A DNA stretch of 64,000 bases from Pseudovirgaria hyperparasitica (GCF_010093815.1 NW_022985562.1:930001-994000); one strand, 5' to 3'; numbered from the stretch's first letter, positions 1 to 10,797 are shown. Notes: generated by a model not told the origin, from the letters alone. Made by a program: numbers and translations.

Positions 1-3000
1 GCATTCTTTACAAGCTTGCCTGAGGCAGATCGCTACAACATCTTGAATGCCGCGCGTTTGAGAAGTCGACTTCGTATGGGATATTCGAGAGAGCAACTCG
101 ATGTCATGTTTCCGGACAGGATGGCATTCTCGAAATTTCAGATTGATCGTGTCAAGGAGCGTAATGAACTTACGCAGCGTCTCATGAACATTAATGGCAT
201 GAACGAACAAGGTATGCTTGGCGTCAATGGAACTAGCAGAGTTGCCGGTGAACGAGGTCGCGAGTATGTCTTGATCAAGAATGATGGCGTCGAAGGTGGC
301 TGGGCTTTAGGCGTCGTTAGTAGCAAGGATGATGGTCAGCGCAACAAGCCGATCGATATCGATGAGCTGGATAAGAAGGAAGCAGAGGAAGAAGAAGAGG
401 ACTGGGAAGACGATGAGGACTTCGAAGACGTTCCAATCGAGGGTCTCAATCGACTTCCGAAACAACGACCTTCTGATATTACTCTCTCGCACCAAGCCCC
501 TTCAAGAGCAGATGGACTTGCAAAGAGGAGAGCAGCACTCTATAGTTCACGTCGGCAGAGTAATTCGAGACGAGTGTCTCGCATGAATAGATCTCATCCG
601 GCAGACCCTGAGTCGCTATTTATTGCCGAAGATGCAGGTGAAGAAGACTTGGAAGTTATGAAAGCCGATCACAGCGATGACGCAGCAGAAGAGTATGACA
701 CACATGCATACAATGAAGATGAAGAATTGGAGCGTGCTATAGCTATGTCTATGCAGCAAGGAGATGATATACCTGGTCCACTAGCTAACAACATGGACAT
801 GGATGTTGATAATGATTACGAAGAAGTATTCCGCCAATCTCGCGTCGATGAAGCAAAACCCTTTACGAGAGGGAGTGGAATGTCCATTGCTCATATGGCA
901 AACGCTCGCAGCAACAAGGCCGCGGTAGCGCCTGATGTTGTGAGTGAGGACGAAGATCATATCGACTTTCAAGCTGCGCTTGCCGAGTCAAGGCGATCGA
1001 AACGAACATCGAGCCCTACCAGGCAGAAAGGCGAGAGTCATCAGGCTGCAAAGAGTCCGGTACCTCGCAAGACGGTGAATTTTCCAGGATTCGACGGACC
1101 ACTGCCCTTCGAAAAGTTGAATCTTGGAAGCTCTTTACTAGGCAAGAAGAAGATGCAAGACCTTGAAGAGGACCGTGCTGGCGGCTTCGAAAAGAAAGAT
1201 GCGGGTCCAAAGACTAAAAAAGGGGAACCATTACCACCATGGTTTGCCGGCAAGCTCGATGATGATCTAGCTGCGTCCAAAGCTCGGGAGGACGAAGAAA
1301 GAGATAAAGAATCTAAAGAACTGAGTTCCAACTTTCAATTTCAAGAGATACCCACTCTACGTAAAGAACACCCTGGTGATGTCATTGATCTCGAGGCGCC
1401 GGAGGCATCTGCCAGACAAGCGATATTCATCGACTCTTCAGATGATGATGAGCCTGAGGGTCCAAGTATGAAGGAATCTGTCACGGAAGAATCGGAAATC
1501 AAAATGGGAGATTTGGCTGACAAGGTCCGAGTCGAGCCGCCGACAATGTTGACTGCAGACGTTCGACCAGATCCTGCCTCAACGACGACTCTCAATCTTT
1601 TGGTCGAGGAAGCTGAAGAAGAACCGCTAGACTGGGAGGCAAGTGATAACGAGATATCGACGTCAAAGGGTCACATTACTCCTGCAGATGACCCCGGGGA
1701 AGTCACAACAATTCCTTATACACGGTCTCCAATCATCTCATTTGAAGATCGGATACCAGATGACGTGGAAGCTGTAAATAATCAAGTGCAGCTTGAGGAC
1801 GCCAAGTCACTGAGCCCCGATTTCGAAGACGTTCCGATGAAAGGAAGTGGCAACTTTCCTCTTACCAATGTGGCGCCTATACTTGTTGAGGGAGATGTAG
1901 CAGCCGAAAGCGGGTCTATGCCTGCAGCTGAGAACACCAATCACCAACTATTTGAGGAGATTGATGAGGAAGAAGAAGACGGAGCCCTGTACTCTGATCC
2001 TGAAGACGAGGCTCTCTTCCTCCAACTGGCAGCTGAAACTGAAGAACACGCACGATTTGTCTCAACGTTTAACAACAAAACTCAGGAACAGAACGCGCGC
2101 GACTACGATCAAGAGCTAAGGCAACTACGCAATCAGCAGAAGAAAGATCGCCGAGATGCAGATGAAGTCACGCAAACAATGATTACAGAATGTCAGCAAC
2201 TACTTGCTCTTTTCGGCTTGCCATACATTACCGCTCCTATGGAAGCTGAGGCGCAGTGCGCGGAGTTAGTCCAATTACAACTTGTGGACGGTATAGTTAC
2301 TGATGATTCCGACTGTTTCTTGTTCGGTGGTAACAGGATCTACAAAAACATGTTCAATCAGGCCAAGCATGTCCAGTGCTATCTAACTCCAGATATAACC
2401 GATGAGCTAGGTCTCGACAGAAAAAAACTAATAGCAATTGCTCAGCTACTAGGCTCAGATTACACTGAAGGTCTTCCAGGTGTTGGGCCGGTCTCAGCGC
2501 TCGAAATATTGTCAGAATTCGGCGATCTGGAGTCCTTTAAAAGATGGTGGAATAGTGTGCAAGATGGTAGCTTGCCCATCTCGGCTGAAACATCTGCATT
2601 TCGAAAGAAGTTCCGTCGCGCACAAGGCAAGAAACTGTTCCTACCCCTGTCATTCCCCGATCCTAGGGTAGAAGAGGCATATCTGAAGCCTGAAGTGGAC
2701 AAAGATCCGTCCCAGTTCCAGTGGGGTGTACCAAACCTAGAGGCACTGCGAGACTTTCTCATGGCTACGATTGGTTGGACGAGGGAGAGGACAGACGAAG
2801 TTCTCGTACCAGTCATCAAGGATATGAACCAAAGAGAGACTGAGGGTACCCAAGCAAATATCACATCGTTCTTTGAAGGCGGTGTTGGCGCCGGATCTTT
2901 CGCACCCCGAGTACGGGAAGGTGGAACTAGTGCGCGAATGGCGAATGCGCTGAGTCGAATTCGTAACCAAGCCAAAGATGGCACAGCCGGGAACACTCGC

Positions 3001-3186
3001 TTAGATGTCGCTGAAGAAGCTGGAGAAGCGAAGCAAACGAAAGACAGAAAGACAGCTACCAAGCGCAAAGCTAGAACTTCTGATTCGAAAGCCAAAGAGA
3101 CCCGCACATCAGAATCCGCATCAGAGGGCAATGGCGAAATGCAGCCCAAGAAGAAGCCCAAGAGAAGATCGAAGGCCCCGGGATAG
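1..3186 (+). CDS. RAD2: RAD2/XPG-family nucleotide excision repair endonuclease, 5'-truncated by the window edge
   Basis: This structure-specific nuclease of nucleotide excision repair cuts 3' of the lesion in the nucleus (family knowledge). The frame is open from base 1, so the start and the N-terminal XPG-N domain lie outside the window; about 1061 residues are visible. A long acidic spacer holds a ubiquitin-interacting-type motif (DEELERAIAMSMQQ, visible residues about 240-253). The XPG-I region follows at about 726-775 with the catalytic acidic segment PMEAEAQCAELV and VTDDSDCFLFGG, then the helix-hairpin part around LPGVGPVSALEIL (about 820-840). A PCNA-binding PIP box, QANITSFF, sits at about 951-958, and the basic tail KKKPKRRSK looks like a nuclear localisation signal. 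The visible part is a single exon. A 13 bp perfect hairpin begins three bases after the stop. The long spacer favours RAD2/XPG over FEN1 or EXO1. Confidence 0.95.
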   Translation, partial: AFFTSLPEADRYNILNAARLRSRLRMGYSREQLDVMFPDRMAFSKFQIDRVKERNELTQRLMNINGMNEQGMLGVNGTSRVAGERGREYVLIKNDGVEGGWALGVVSSKDDGQRNKPIDIDELDKKEAEEEEEDWEDDEDFEDVPIEGLNRLPKQRPSDITLSHQAPSRADGLAKRRAALYSSRRQSNSRRVSRMNRSHPADPESLFIAEDAGEEDLEVMKADHSDDAAEEYDTHAYNEDEELERAIAMSMQQGDDIPGPLANNMDMDVDNDYEEVFRQSRVDEAKPFTRGSGMSIAHMANARSNKAAVAPDVVSEDEDHIDFQAALAESRRSKRTSSPTRQKGESHQAAKSPVPRKTVNFPGFDGPLPFEKLNLGSSLLGKKKMQDLEEDRAGGFEKKDAGPKTKKGEPLPPWFAGKLDDDLAASKAREDEERDKESKELSSNFQFQEIPTLRKEHPGDVIDLEAPEASARQAIFIDSSDDDEPEGPSMKESVTEESEIKMGDLADKVRVEPPTMLTADVRPDPASTTTLNLLVEEAEEEPLDWEASDNEISTSKGHITPADDPGEVTTIPYTRSPIISFEDRIPDDVEAVNNQVQLEDAKSLSPDFEDVPMKGSGNFPLTNVAPILVEGDVAAESGSMPAAENTNHQLFEEIDEEEEDGALYSDPEDEALFLQLAAETEEHARFVSTFNNKTQEQNARDYDQELRQLRNQQKKDRRDADEVTQTMITECQQLLALFGLPYITAPMEAEAQCAELVQLQLVDGIVTDDSDCFLFGGNRIYKNMFNQAKHVQCYLTPDITDELGLDRKKLIAIAQLLGSDYTEGLPGVGPVSALEILSEFGDLESFKRWWNSVQDGSLPISAETSAFRKKFRRAQGKKLFLPLSFPDPRVEEAYLKPEVDKDPSQFQWGVPNLEALRDFLMATIGWTRERTDEVLVPVIKDMNQRETEGTQANITSFFEGGVGAGSFAPRVREGGTSARMANALSRIRNQAKDGTAGNTRLDVAEEAGEAKQTKDRKTATKRKARTSDSKAKETRTSESASEGNGEMQPKKKPKRRSKAPG

Positions 3187-4550
3187 TAAATATGAAAACA
3201 GTGACAACGCTGTTTTCATATTATTCGACCCAAGGCGCTCGAATTCCGGGTAAAACAGTTTGCCCAAGGTTGGCATCCTGTTGCTCAATGCGGATTGGCA
3301 TCCTCATCTCCATCGTCTAGATGTTAACATCCATCCGACTAGTAGCATGTGTACTTGGCGAATGCGCAAGAAGATCTCACTGCGATCAGGGACGATTGCT
3401 CTGATACCTGTTGCCTGTGAGATATTGCCACAGTCTTCCCACGGGTTTTGTCGAAAGCAAGAGAAGATTCATAAGAATGTCTTCTCCTACTCGCAGCCCG
3501 TAAGTAGATTACTGTATCGCGTGTTCGCTCACTGCCGACACAACTCAAGTCAGTGCGCGGCCAACATGCCCGTTGGCAGTACAATATTGGCCTCGACAGA
3601 CGCGAGTCGTCACTTTACTGAAAGAAGTCAACACGTTTTTTGCATGTTGCAGAAATTTTGAGTGTCTAGCCACCGTGACGAACGATTACCTCCTCTGAAG
3701 GTGGACCGTTTGCGGCAGCATAGTCGTTCATCTGGTAGTCTTCGTCGCCATCGATTGGAAATGAATGTAGGCTTCTAGCGAGGCTCGACAATGAATCTTC
3801 ATGCCTGTGCCTGTCGAAATTCAACTCACTATATGCATGAATGAACGAATGAATGAATGAAGAATTTCTCTCATCGGCACATGTACGTGCAGGTGGGTTC
3901 CCGCTTGGTCCTCGGATGTGTTTTGCCATAGCTGGCAACGGCTTGACGACTCCGTGAGAGGTATGCTTCCAATTGATTCCACCCGAATGTGATCCAGGTT
4001 AGAACGAGATTGCGAGACTCATATAACTATCCTCAATGAAATCGAACCTGGACCCTGGTATGTTGACGTGTGCATCCAATTCTGCTAAATCCATAGAGCC
4101 ATTTTTGTGGTTCCCTATGATCATAACAGCCAGAGCCAGACGGCTTTACCAATTGGAGCAACGGCAACAATGTTGATATAAAAACTGTCTAGCATGGACT
4201 AATAGGTATCTTCCACCGTAAACCTAGTAAAACCAATTTATGCCTCAGGCTCCATGCCCAGGCGATGTGATGTCAATGACGGCCCGAGCTCCAATGCCGC
4301 ATCCATGGAGCTGTGGGCCCCGCAAGTGTTGAATAAGCAATAAGCGTATTCACATTCACATTCCTCGTCTGGTGCACAGAGCAGTATTCATCATTGGATT
4401 TTCCTGTTGGACCTGTGGCCATATTACGCTTGAATCTACCGATTCGTCAGGATCTGTGAAGCGATACCCAAGTTCAAGCTCTCAGGCTTTGTACTCGCCT
4501 TTGCTCCCATCGTCTCATTGGTTTATCTTTGGACCTCTCCTTCGCCCATA
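3187..4550. other. Intergenic region between RAD2 and succinate-semialdehyde dehydrogenase
   Basis: This 1.36 kb holds a 13 bp stem-loop directly after the RAD2 stop, a short GAAT-type tetranucleotide run at about 3840-3866, and a minus-strand frame from 3929 to 3666 (88 codons) with an acidic C-terminal half that could be a terminal exon. No conserved domain was recognised. The final 200 bases are probably the promoter and leader of the downstream dehydrogenase. Confidence 0.5.
3189..3222. repeat. Perfect 13 bp inverted repeat with 8-base loop after the RAD2 stop codon
   Basis: The arms are AATATGAAAACAG (3189-3201) and its exact reverse complement (3210-3222), separated by TGACAACG. It lies in the 3' untranslated region of RAD2. 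It could be an mRNA 3' structure; fungal nuclear genes do not use hairpin terminators, so a termination role is only inference. Confidence 0.8.
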
Positions 4551-6298
4551 ATGAAGTCTGTACTCTCACTTGTATCCCGACCAGCCTTCAAGTCGTATAC
4601 ACAGACAGCTCACCTTCCCGGAAGAATTTCCAGAGTCTATACGACGGCACATAGCGTCCCTCCAGTAGGCAATCGTCGCGATACGTCCACCATACGCTGA
4701 CTGGACTCCGACAGCTCAACGACAAATCTCTTTTCCGTAATCAAGCTTATATCAATGGAAATTGGGTGAACGCAAAGTCGGGGAAGACCTTCGAGGTCAC
4801 TGGTAAGAATACAAATGGATTGTGGAAAGAAGGAACCTAAACAACCGCGTGTGCAGACCCTGGCAGTGGCAAAGTCATCGATACCATGCCAGAGATGGAT
4901 AAAGAAGACGCTGAGCTCGCTATTCAAGCTGCATCCGACGCCCTACCAGCTTTTAAGAAGCTCACGGGTCGACAAAGAGGTCGAATGTTGAACAAATGGT
5001 ATCAATTAATGATGGAGAATGCCGACGACCTTGCGAAGCTTATAACGTGGGAGAATGGGAAGCCATTGGCTGACGCCAAAGGTGAAGTTTCGTATGCGGC
5101 GTCATTCTATGAGTGGTTTGGTGAAGAAGCTCCACGCATATACGGAGACACCATACCTTCCACTGCTGCTGGAAATAGAATCATCACGATAAAAGAGCCG
5201 GTAGGAGTCTGTGGGTTGATAACTCCGTGAGAATGACTACATTATAAATGTAGGCTATGCTCTGCTAATCCGCATAGATGGAATTTCCCCGCGGCTATGA
5301 TTACTAGGAAGATTGGTCCTGCGCTGGCCGCAGGGTGTACTGTTGTTGCGAAGTCTCCTGGCGAGACACCTTATACAGCTGCGGCTCTTGTAGTCTTGGC
5401 CGAACGCGCTGGCATTCCGAAGGGGGTCATCAACGTTATCACTGCGTTAAACAACACTCCAGAGATTGGTGAGGCTATCACGTCCTCTTCAGCCGTGCGT
5501 AAAGTGTCATTCACTGGCAGCACCCGTGTTGGCAAGCTTCTCATGAAGCAATCGTCAGAAACCCTCAAGAAGCTTTCATTCGAACTAGGTGGTAACGCCC
5601 CTTTTATCGTCTTTGACGATGCAGATTTAGAAGCCGCAGTCGCTGGAGCCATTGCAAGCAAGTTCCGTTCCTCAGGCCAGACTTGTGTTTGTGCCAATCG
5701 TATTTACGTTCAACGAGGCATCTATGAAGAATTTGTCGAGGCATTCGCCGAGAAGGTTAGGAGTTTCAAAGTAGGTGGTGGATATGAAGAAGGCGTCACG
5801 CATGGTCCCCTGATCCACGACCGCGCCGTTGAGAAAGTCGAATCTCACGTCCAAGACGCCTTGAAACATGGCGGTAAGGTCTTAATCGGGGGACAAAAGC
5901 TGCCAGACCTAGGTGCCAATTACTTCCAACCTACTGTCATCCGCGATTCGACGGCCGACATGCTCATTGCTAGCGAAGAGACTTTCGGGCCCGTTGCTGC
6001 ACTGTTCCCATTTGAGACTGAAGCAGAGGTCATCGAGTTAGCCAACAAGGCAGAAGTCGGCCTAGCTGGATACTTCTTCAGCAACGACGTCCAGCGATGT
6101 TTCCGCGTCGCGGAGGCCATAGAAGTCGGCATGATCGGTATCAACACCGGACTCATCAGCGACCCTGCTTCGCCGTTTGGCGGCGTCAAAGAGAGCGGAT
6201 TCGGTCGCGAAGGCAGCAAGTACGGGATTGATGAGTATATGATCACCAAAACGTTAACTTTTGGTGGCATGGGTCTGCCATTGCAAGGGTCTAAGTAG
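4551..6298 (+). CDS. Succinate-semialdehyde dehydrogenase (NAD(P)+), probably mitochondrial
   Basis: This enzyme oxidises succinate semialdehyde to succinate, the last step of the GABA shunt. I build four exons, 4551-4664, 4715-4802, 4857-5226 and 5278-6298, giving 530 residues; all introns are 50-54 nt GT-AG and restore the family sequence (for example FRNQAYINGNWV and GLITPWNFP across the junctions). The first 38 residues are rich in Arg, Ser and Thr and poor in acids, as in a mitochondrial presequence. ALDH landmarks are the general base Glu293 in FELGGNAPF and the nucleophile Cys327 in SGQTCVCANR; their spacing of 34 matches the family. The CVC pair resembles the redox-regulated cysteines of animal SSADH. 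The C-terminal segment FGGVKESGFGREGSKYGIDEY is typical of SSADH rather than other ALDHs. The yeast homologue is UGA2. The transporter gene downstream is convergent. Confidence 0.95.
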
Positions 6299-6596
6299 AC
6301 ACGTTTGTATATGGTAATAGTGTCAGACATGATTGGTCACTATGAGCGAAGCATGAATAGCGCGCGACGAAACCTGAACAAGCAAACCAAGCATTACACT
6401 TACGCAACGCCGAGCGTAGGGCGAGCCCCGGATCTGCAGAGCTACTGCAGAGCAAGCAGTCTCCTTAATTGCATCATCAACTTCCCGTTCTCGCATTCAA
6501 AGAGGGCTCAGAAATTACCTAGCCCGCCTGAACGTAAAGAAAAAGACAGACATGAGATGCGTACATGCAGGTGAATTTGTTTATGTTATTATGATA

Positions 6597-7814
6597 TCAT
6601 ACCTTCTCACCATCGCTGTCGACCTTTGTTCTCTCTGCATACGTCTTAGCATATGGACTGTGATCACTCAGCTCCTGCCCCAGTCCGCTTTGCAAGCCAC
6701 TCCCGCTACCACCCGTCGCCATACTCTTCACATCCGCATTGCCGTTCACGGTATCTGCTACGGGCGTTGCCGCACCGCTATCTCCAGACGTCTTGCCACT
6801 GCTCGTATCTCTACTTTCCAGCACCTGTCTCGGTTCATTGTCCACCCTCGCACTTCGCATTGGCCCTCCAACTTCCATGGCTGTGTCAAGCGGATCGTTC
6901 CCAAACGAGAGCGATACGGCGACTTCGCCAGTGAGGTATAGGTACCAGTATGCGGTTGCGATGAAGAAGCCTCCACCAACAATGTTGCCAAGTGCTGTTG
7001 GGATCATTGATTTCCAGATGTAGTATGACACAGATATTGGTGCGCCCGCCCAGATTCCTCTATATCATGTAATTAGTGATATACCGAATAGACAGATGAA
7101 TACGGCCTACGTCGGTATAAAGAACATATTTGCAACGACGTGATCGAGCGCCAGCCCAACGAAACATGCACATGGCCACCATATCGCCAGTATCTTACTT
7201 GCAATCTCGCGACTACTAATACTCGTAAATACGGCAAAACAGACAAGCCAGTTCGCGCCTATCGCACGTAGGAAGATCTGATGCCAGCCTGGGTTGACCG
7301 CCTTCTGCGTCGCCAATCGAATCGCTGCGTCGGTGTACGCTTGGGACTCCTCGAAGACGCCGCCATAGCCAGTGATGACGGTCACGAAGAATAAGGTACC
7401 GGCGAGGTTGCCGAAGAACGAGACAAACCAGTTTATTGCGAGGTCTTTGAGGGTGATCCGCCGATGGAGCAGAGCTGTCGTCATGAACATGATGTTGCTG
7501 GTGAATAAGTCGCTACCGCTGAGAACGATCATGATCAGGGCGACAGGGAACACGAAGCCACCCAGTGTGCGGATAAGGCCTGGGGCATTCTCCTGATACC
7601 AGGGAGCGGCGTTGGTTGAAAGGAGCCATGCCCTAGAATATTCCAAAAATTAGTCCTAAATGATGAAGGAACACCCATGTACTGACCCTCCAAAGCCGAC
7701 AAACGGACCTGTAGCTACGCTATTGAAGAACAGCTTGTCGAGCCGCATATGAGCTTTCTTAGTTCCTATTCTCGAGACCAACTCGATCGTCTGCTGCGGA
7801 GTGAAAGCGTCCAT
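6597..7814 (-). CDS. Formate/nitrite transporter (FNT family)
   Basis: This is a pentameric channel-like membrane protein for small monovalent anions such as nitrite or formate; fungal members include the Aspergillus nitrite transporter NitA. Three exons on the minus strand, 7814-7687, 7632-7111 and 7059-6597, encode 370 residues; the introns are 54 and 51 nt. The ATG at 7814 gives MDAFTPQQTIELVSRIGTKK, the usual FNT N-terminus. Family segments include GFGGAWLLST, SGSDLFTSNIMFMTTALLHR, NWFVSFFGNLAGTLFF, the central LDHVVANMFFIP and the last helix GNIVGGGFFIATAYWYLY; about six membrane helices are expected. The last 100 or so residues are hydrophilic, rich in Ser, Gly and Asp, and probably cytosolic. 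No nitrate or nitrite reductase gene is adjacent, so the substrate cannot be fixed from context. Confidence 0.92.
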
Positions 7815-8538
7815 GGCTAAGATAGGGCACTGTAACGGACTAGAAATGTTCGTAGACAGGTACACGGAGGACTTGATAATAGAGAGCACGAGGAACATTG
7901 TAGCAGATAACGCATGTTTAGTACTTTGGGAGCGCCGAGGAGATGCAACACTTAGCCTTAGATATGCCGCCTGTTTCATCGGCGCCGTCTCAGGGACGGC
8001 ATGCTATAGTAGTAGACACTGGAGCCATGCAGACCCATCAATCGCTAGTAGCACATCGATCTTCCGACTGCCGGATAGTGGTACGGGAATGTTCGAGGTG
8101 TAGAGTGCTGATGACGTGCGTATCGATACTGTTATCTGATCGTCATGGTATTTTGATATGACAAATTGTACCGTGGATCAAAACCCTGAGGGACCACAGG
8201 ACATCATTGATCCTTACGACTACTTGAGAGATAGAATCAGTCAACATGAAGATATACCCAAGTAGGAGATCTCGATTATCTGATGTGAGACTTAAACGAT
8301 ACGACTGTGAGGGTTATAATACGGTCCAGATAAGCTTCAGGCCGAGGGGCGCGCGGCATCGGCAGTACGGCGCACCGTTCCTATCAGAAGCGCCATTTGA
8401 TATAGACCAGAAAAAGGGTCCAGCAAGGTAAATTATGTCATAATTTTCCACCCCGCCTGCAAGTAAAAGTTCGACGACATCTGCTAAGCAAAAAACTACT
8501 ATAACGCGCCCACCGTAACATAGCACGAAATCGCCATC
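7815..8538. promoter_or_regulatory. Divergent intergenic region between the FNT transporter and the PBDC1 homologue
   Basis: These 724 bases separate two divergently transcribed start codons and must hold both promoters. I see no gene in it and no motif that I would assign to a particular regulator. Confidence 0.45.
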
Positions 8539-9208
8539 ATGGAACTTACCGAAGAGCAGAAGGGAAATTTTGAAGATGTGAGCACCCATATGCACGTCCA
8601 ATACCGCGAAACTAATTGTGACATACCATAGATCGAGAAGCAGTTCGCCGTCAAAGGTACGAGCACTACTTCACACCTCCTCTCGACTAGTACCCTCTGA
8701 CGCGAAGGTTCCAGTTGTTCAGCATATGTCAACGTACTGGGGCATTCTCGAGAAAGTCCGTGGCTCGAAGCTTAAGCTCACAAAGATCGACGACGAAATT
8801 TACGAGCATTTCAAGCAAGAATTCCCTGAGTTCGATCCGACGGCAACGATAAATGAGGATGATATGAAAAGCAAAGCCGGCAAGGAGAAATGGCGCAACT
8901 TCATCATGCAATACGAGAAGAAGGTGGATGACTTCAACTTTGGCACGATGCTGCGGGCGAATCCGAAGTTTGACTATGGGGAGAAGGAGACCATATTCGG
9001 TGCGTATATATCTTCTGTGAAGTGACGCGGATAGCTGATAATAGTCTCAAGCTGTACGAATGCAGTTCTACGCGGTAGAGATTGTTCGGTATTAGATTTG
9101 CGCTCCCAATGTTTAATACTGACGCTGACCAACGGTTGTAGCAACAAAGAAGGTTTAAACGACTGGATATACGAGAAAAATCACCCAGATGAAGCCAAAT
9201 CTTCATGA
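8539..9208 (+). CDS. PBDC1/Ypl225w-family protein (likely eEF1A-folding chaperone homologue)
   Basis: Five exons, 8539-8577, 8632-8656, 8715-8999, 9052-9088 and 9142-9208, give a 150-residue soluble protein. The introns are 52-58 nt. The junctions are fixed by the conserved order: MELTEEQKGNFED, IEKQFAVKVVQHMSTYW, the core ILEKVRGSKLKLTKIDDEIY, a central acidic part, FGTMLRANPKFDYGEKETIF, AVRMQFYAVEIVRNKEG and LNDWIYEKNHPDEAKSS. This matches the eukaryotic PBDC1 (polysaccharide biosynthesis domain-containing 1) family; yeast Ypl225w has been described as a ribosome-associated chaperone for newly made eEF1A. The third intron uses the acceptor at 9050-9051, which keeps the frame and the conserved VRMQFYA segment. 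If that intron is retained, translation stops about eight residues later. The name polysaccharide biosynthesis is historical and says little about function. Confidence 0.88.
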
Positions 9209-10797
9209 ACAGGTTACAGGAGGTACTATCAGATCGGTGGCGAGGATTTCATGAGTATTCTCTTCTTGACTGAGAGAATTTTCATATGACCCGCACCAGC
9301 TGTCCCCCTACACAGAAGCCAACGGCATTGATGAATAATTTGCTTTAGCGTATCAAGCTGCTCAGGGATCCGCTTGAGGCTCACGAACGCTCACGTTGCG
9401 TGATGGAGGAATCTCGCGAATAGTAGACTCATAGATAATAGCCAGGTATCACACAGTGCAGAGGTGCCAAATGGAATCAAATGAGGACTCTCTGCGCCCC
9501 TATTTCACTGGGAAACTATAAGCTTTGCACAGAGATACATCCACTCTAACCAGCGTAGGAAGTCGCTTCGAGCTCTGATGGCTACACAATATGCAGCTGC
9601 TTTGTCCATACTTATCATTCGTCTTTCAGTATCCCACAAGCATGTGCTCTGTAGTTATTAGCAGAGAATCATGTGGAGTTCTGTTGGATACGCGATTTTT
9701 GACTATGATGTCGGCGTCAATCTGCACGTGTGTCCAGTCCCTCAATAATTAGTGTCAGTCATAAGGACAGCTCATTCGCTTCAGTCCCTAGTGGAGCTGC
9801 GGGTTCATCATTTCAAGCTACCGATCAAGGATTACTATGTTTCCAGGCATAAATATATTCAGCGCTATCAAGACAGAGGAATTGCGAAACCGTCTGTTTA
9901 ATATCGCCAAATTAGTACTTTCCTTAAACAAGATCTCCGAAAACTTCATCCAGCTCAATTACTCTAGCATCTCGAGGATCACAGTTTATGAGATTGTTCT
10001 GCTAGGAAACAAGGACTGACATTGGGTTCCACAATGAAACCTCTTGGACTATCCACTCTATCGCGACGACTCCAAGTCCATGATAGGTCGAATCTACGAA
10101 TTCATGTAACGGGCATTTGTAGAATCAACACTGTCAAGGACTGGAGTCTCGTGAACATGTATTTTGACGTCAATGGTTACTACCAAATTAAGGAGCAATA
10201 CAAGTTTTTTCAAGTATTTGGGGTGCGGAAGACAGTCAACTAACTGCTATCTTTGTGTCTCCCTACTACAGCGTAGTTTCTTTGAAGCGCTGAGATCATA
10301 GATCTTACAGTGCATATCGACGAATCAGTGCTCTTCTCTAGCTAGAACCTTCGGATCTTCTCCCTGATATGAATAGACACATACCTTTAGTAATGTTACT
10401 ACTCCAGATCTCATAGTGTATATCGATGACTATGTGCTATTCTTAAGGTAGGACCTCCGGATCTCCTACTTGATATAATGAAACACATACCTTTGCTACT
10501 ATAACTATTCCAGATCTTATGGTTCATATCAAGGTTTAGCTGCTCCTTCCTAGTCGGAATCTCCACATCGTGCTTTAGATTCCAGCTTCTCATTGTTCAA
10601 ACATATCTTATTCAGAAAATTATCTGTTGGCAATGCGAATCTTTGACTGCTCAGTGCATTTTGTGTCTCATTTGCTTCCCTCCTCATCAACTATACGGCA
10701 TATAGCCATCTGCCTAACCCAGTGCCTTTCTATGATACATTTTTCTAGCTGCTCTAGCAGCCTCCGAAACCATGCTGGAGGCATCTCGCTACAGCTT
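9209..10797. other. Gene-poor region with degraded sequence and a tandem repeat
   Basis: No convincing gene was found. Short frames at 9837-10019 and 10022-10243 have no recognisable domain. A three-copy 106 bp tandem repeat lies at about 10301-10618. The region is probably decayed sequence, but I could not identify its source. Confidence 0.45.
10301..10618. repeat. Three diverged tandem copies of a 106 bp unit
   Basis: Copies begin at 10301, 10407 and 10513 with GATCTTACAGTGCATATC, GATCTCATAGTGTATATC and GATCTTATGGTTCATATC. Copies 1 and 2 also share the segments near the middle (CGGATCTTCTC versus CGGATCTCCTA) and at the end (ACACATACCTTT). The exact 106-base spacing of both steps means that divergence has been by substitution rather than by length change. 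Copy 3 is more diverged. Function is unknown. Confidence 0.75.

Noticed and set aside
2460-3161. Long minus-strand frame opposite RAD2
   Set aside because: It is a shadow of the RAD2 coding frame, with no domain and no homology that I recognise.
4000-4170. Minus-strand stretch with tRNA-like words (GCTCCAATTGGTAAAGC and GGTTCGATT)
   Set aside because: The T stem does not pair, the putative acceptor arms are not complementary, and no anticodon stem forms. Not a tRNA, at best a chance or decayed likeness.
9837-10243. Two consecutive plus-strand frames suggesting an old gene
   Set aside because: No known motif, no plausible splice sites, and the surrounding DNA is decayed.
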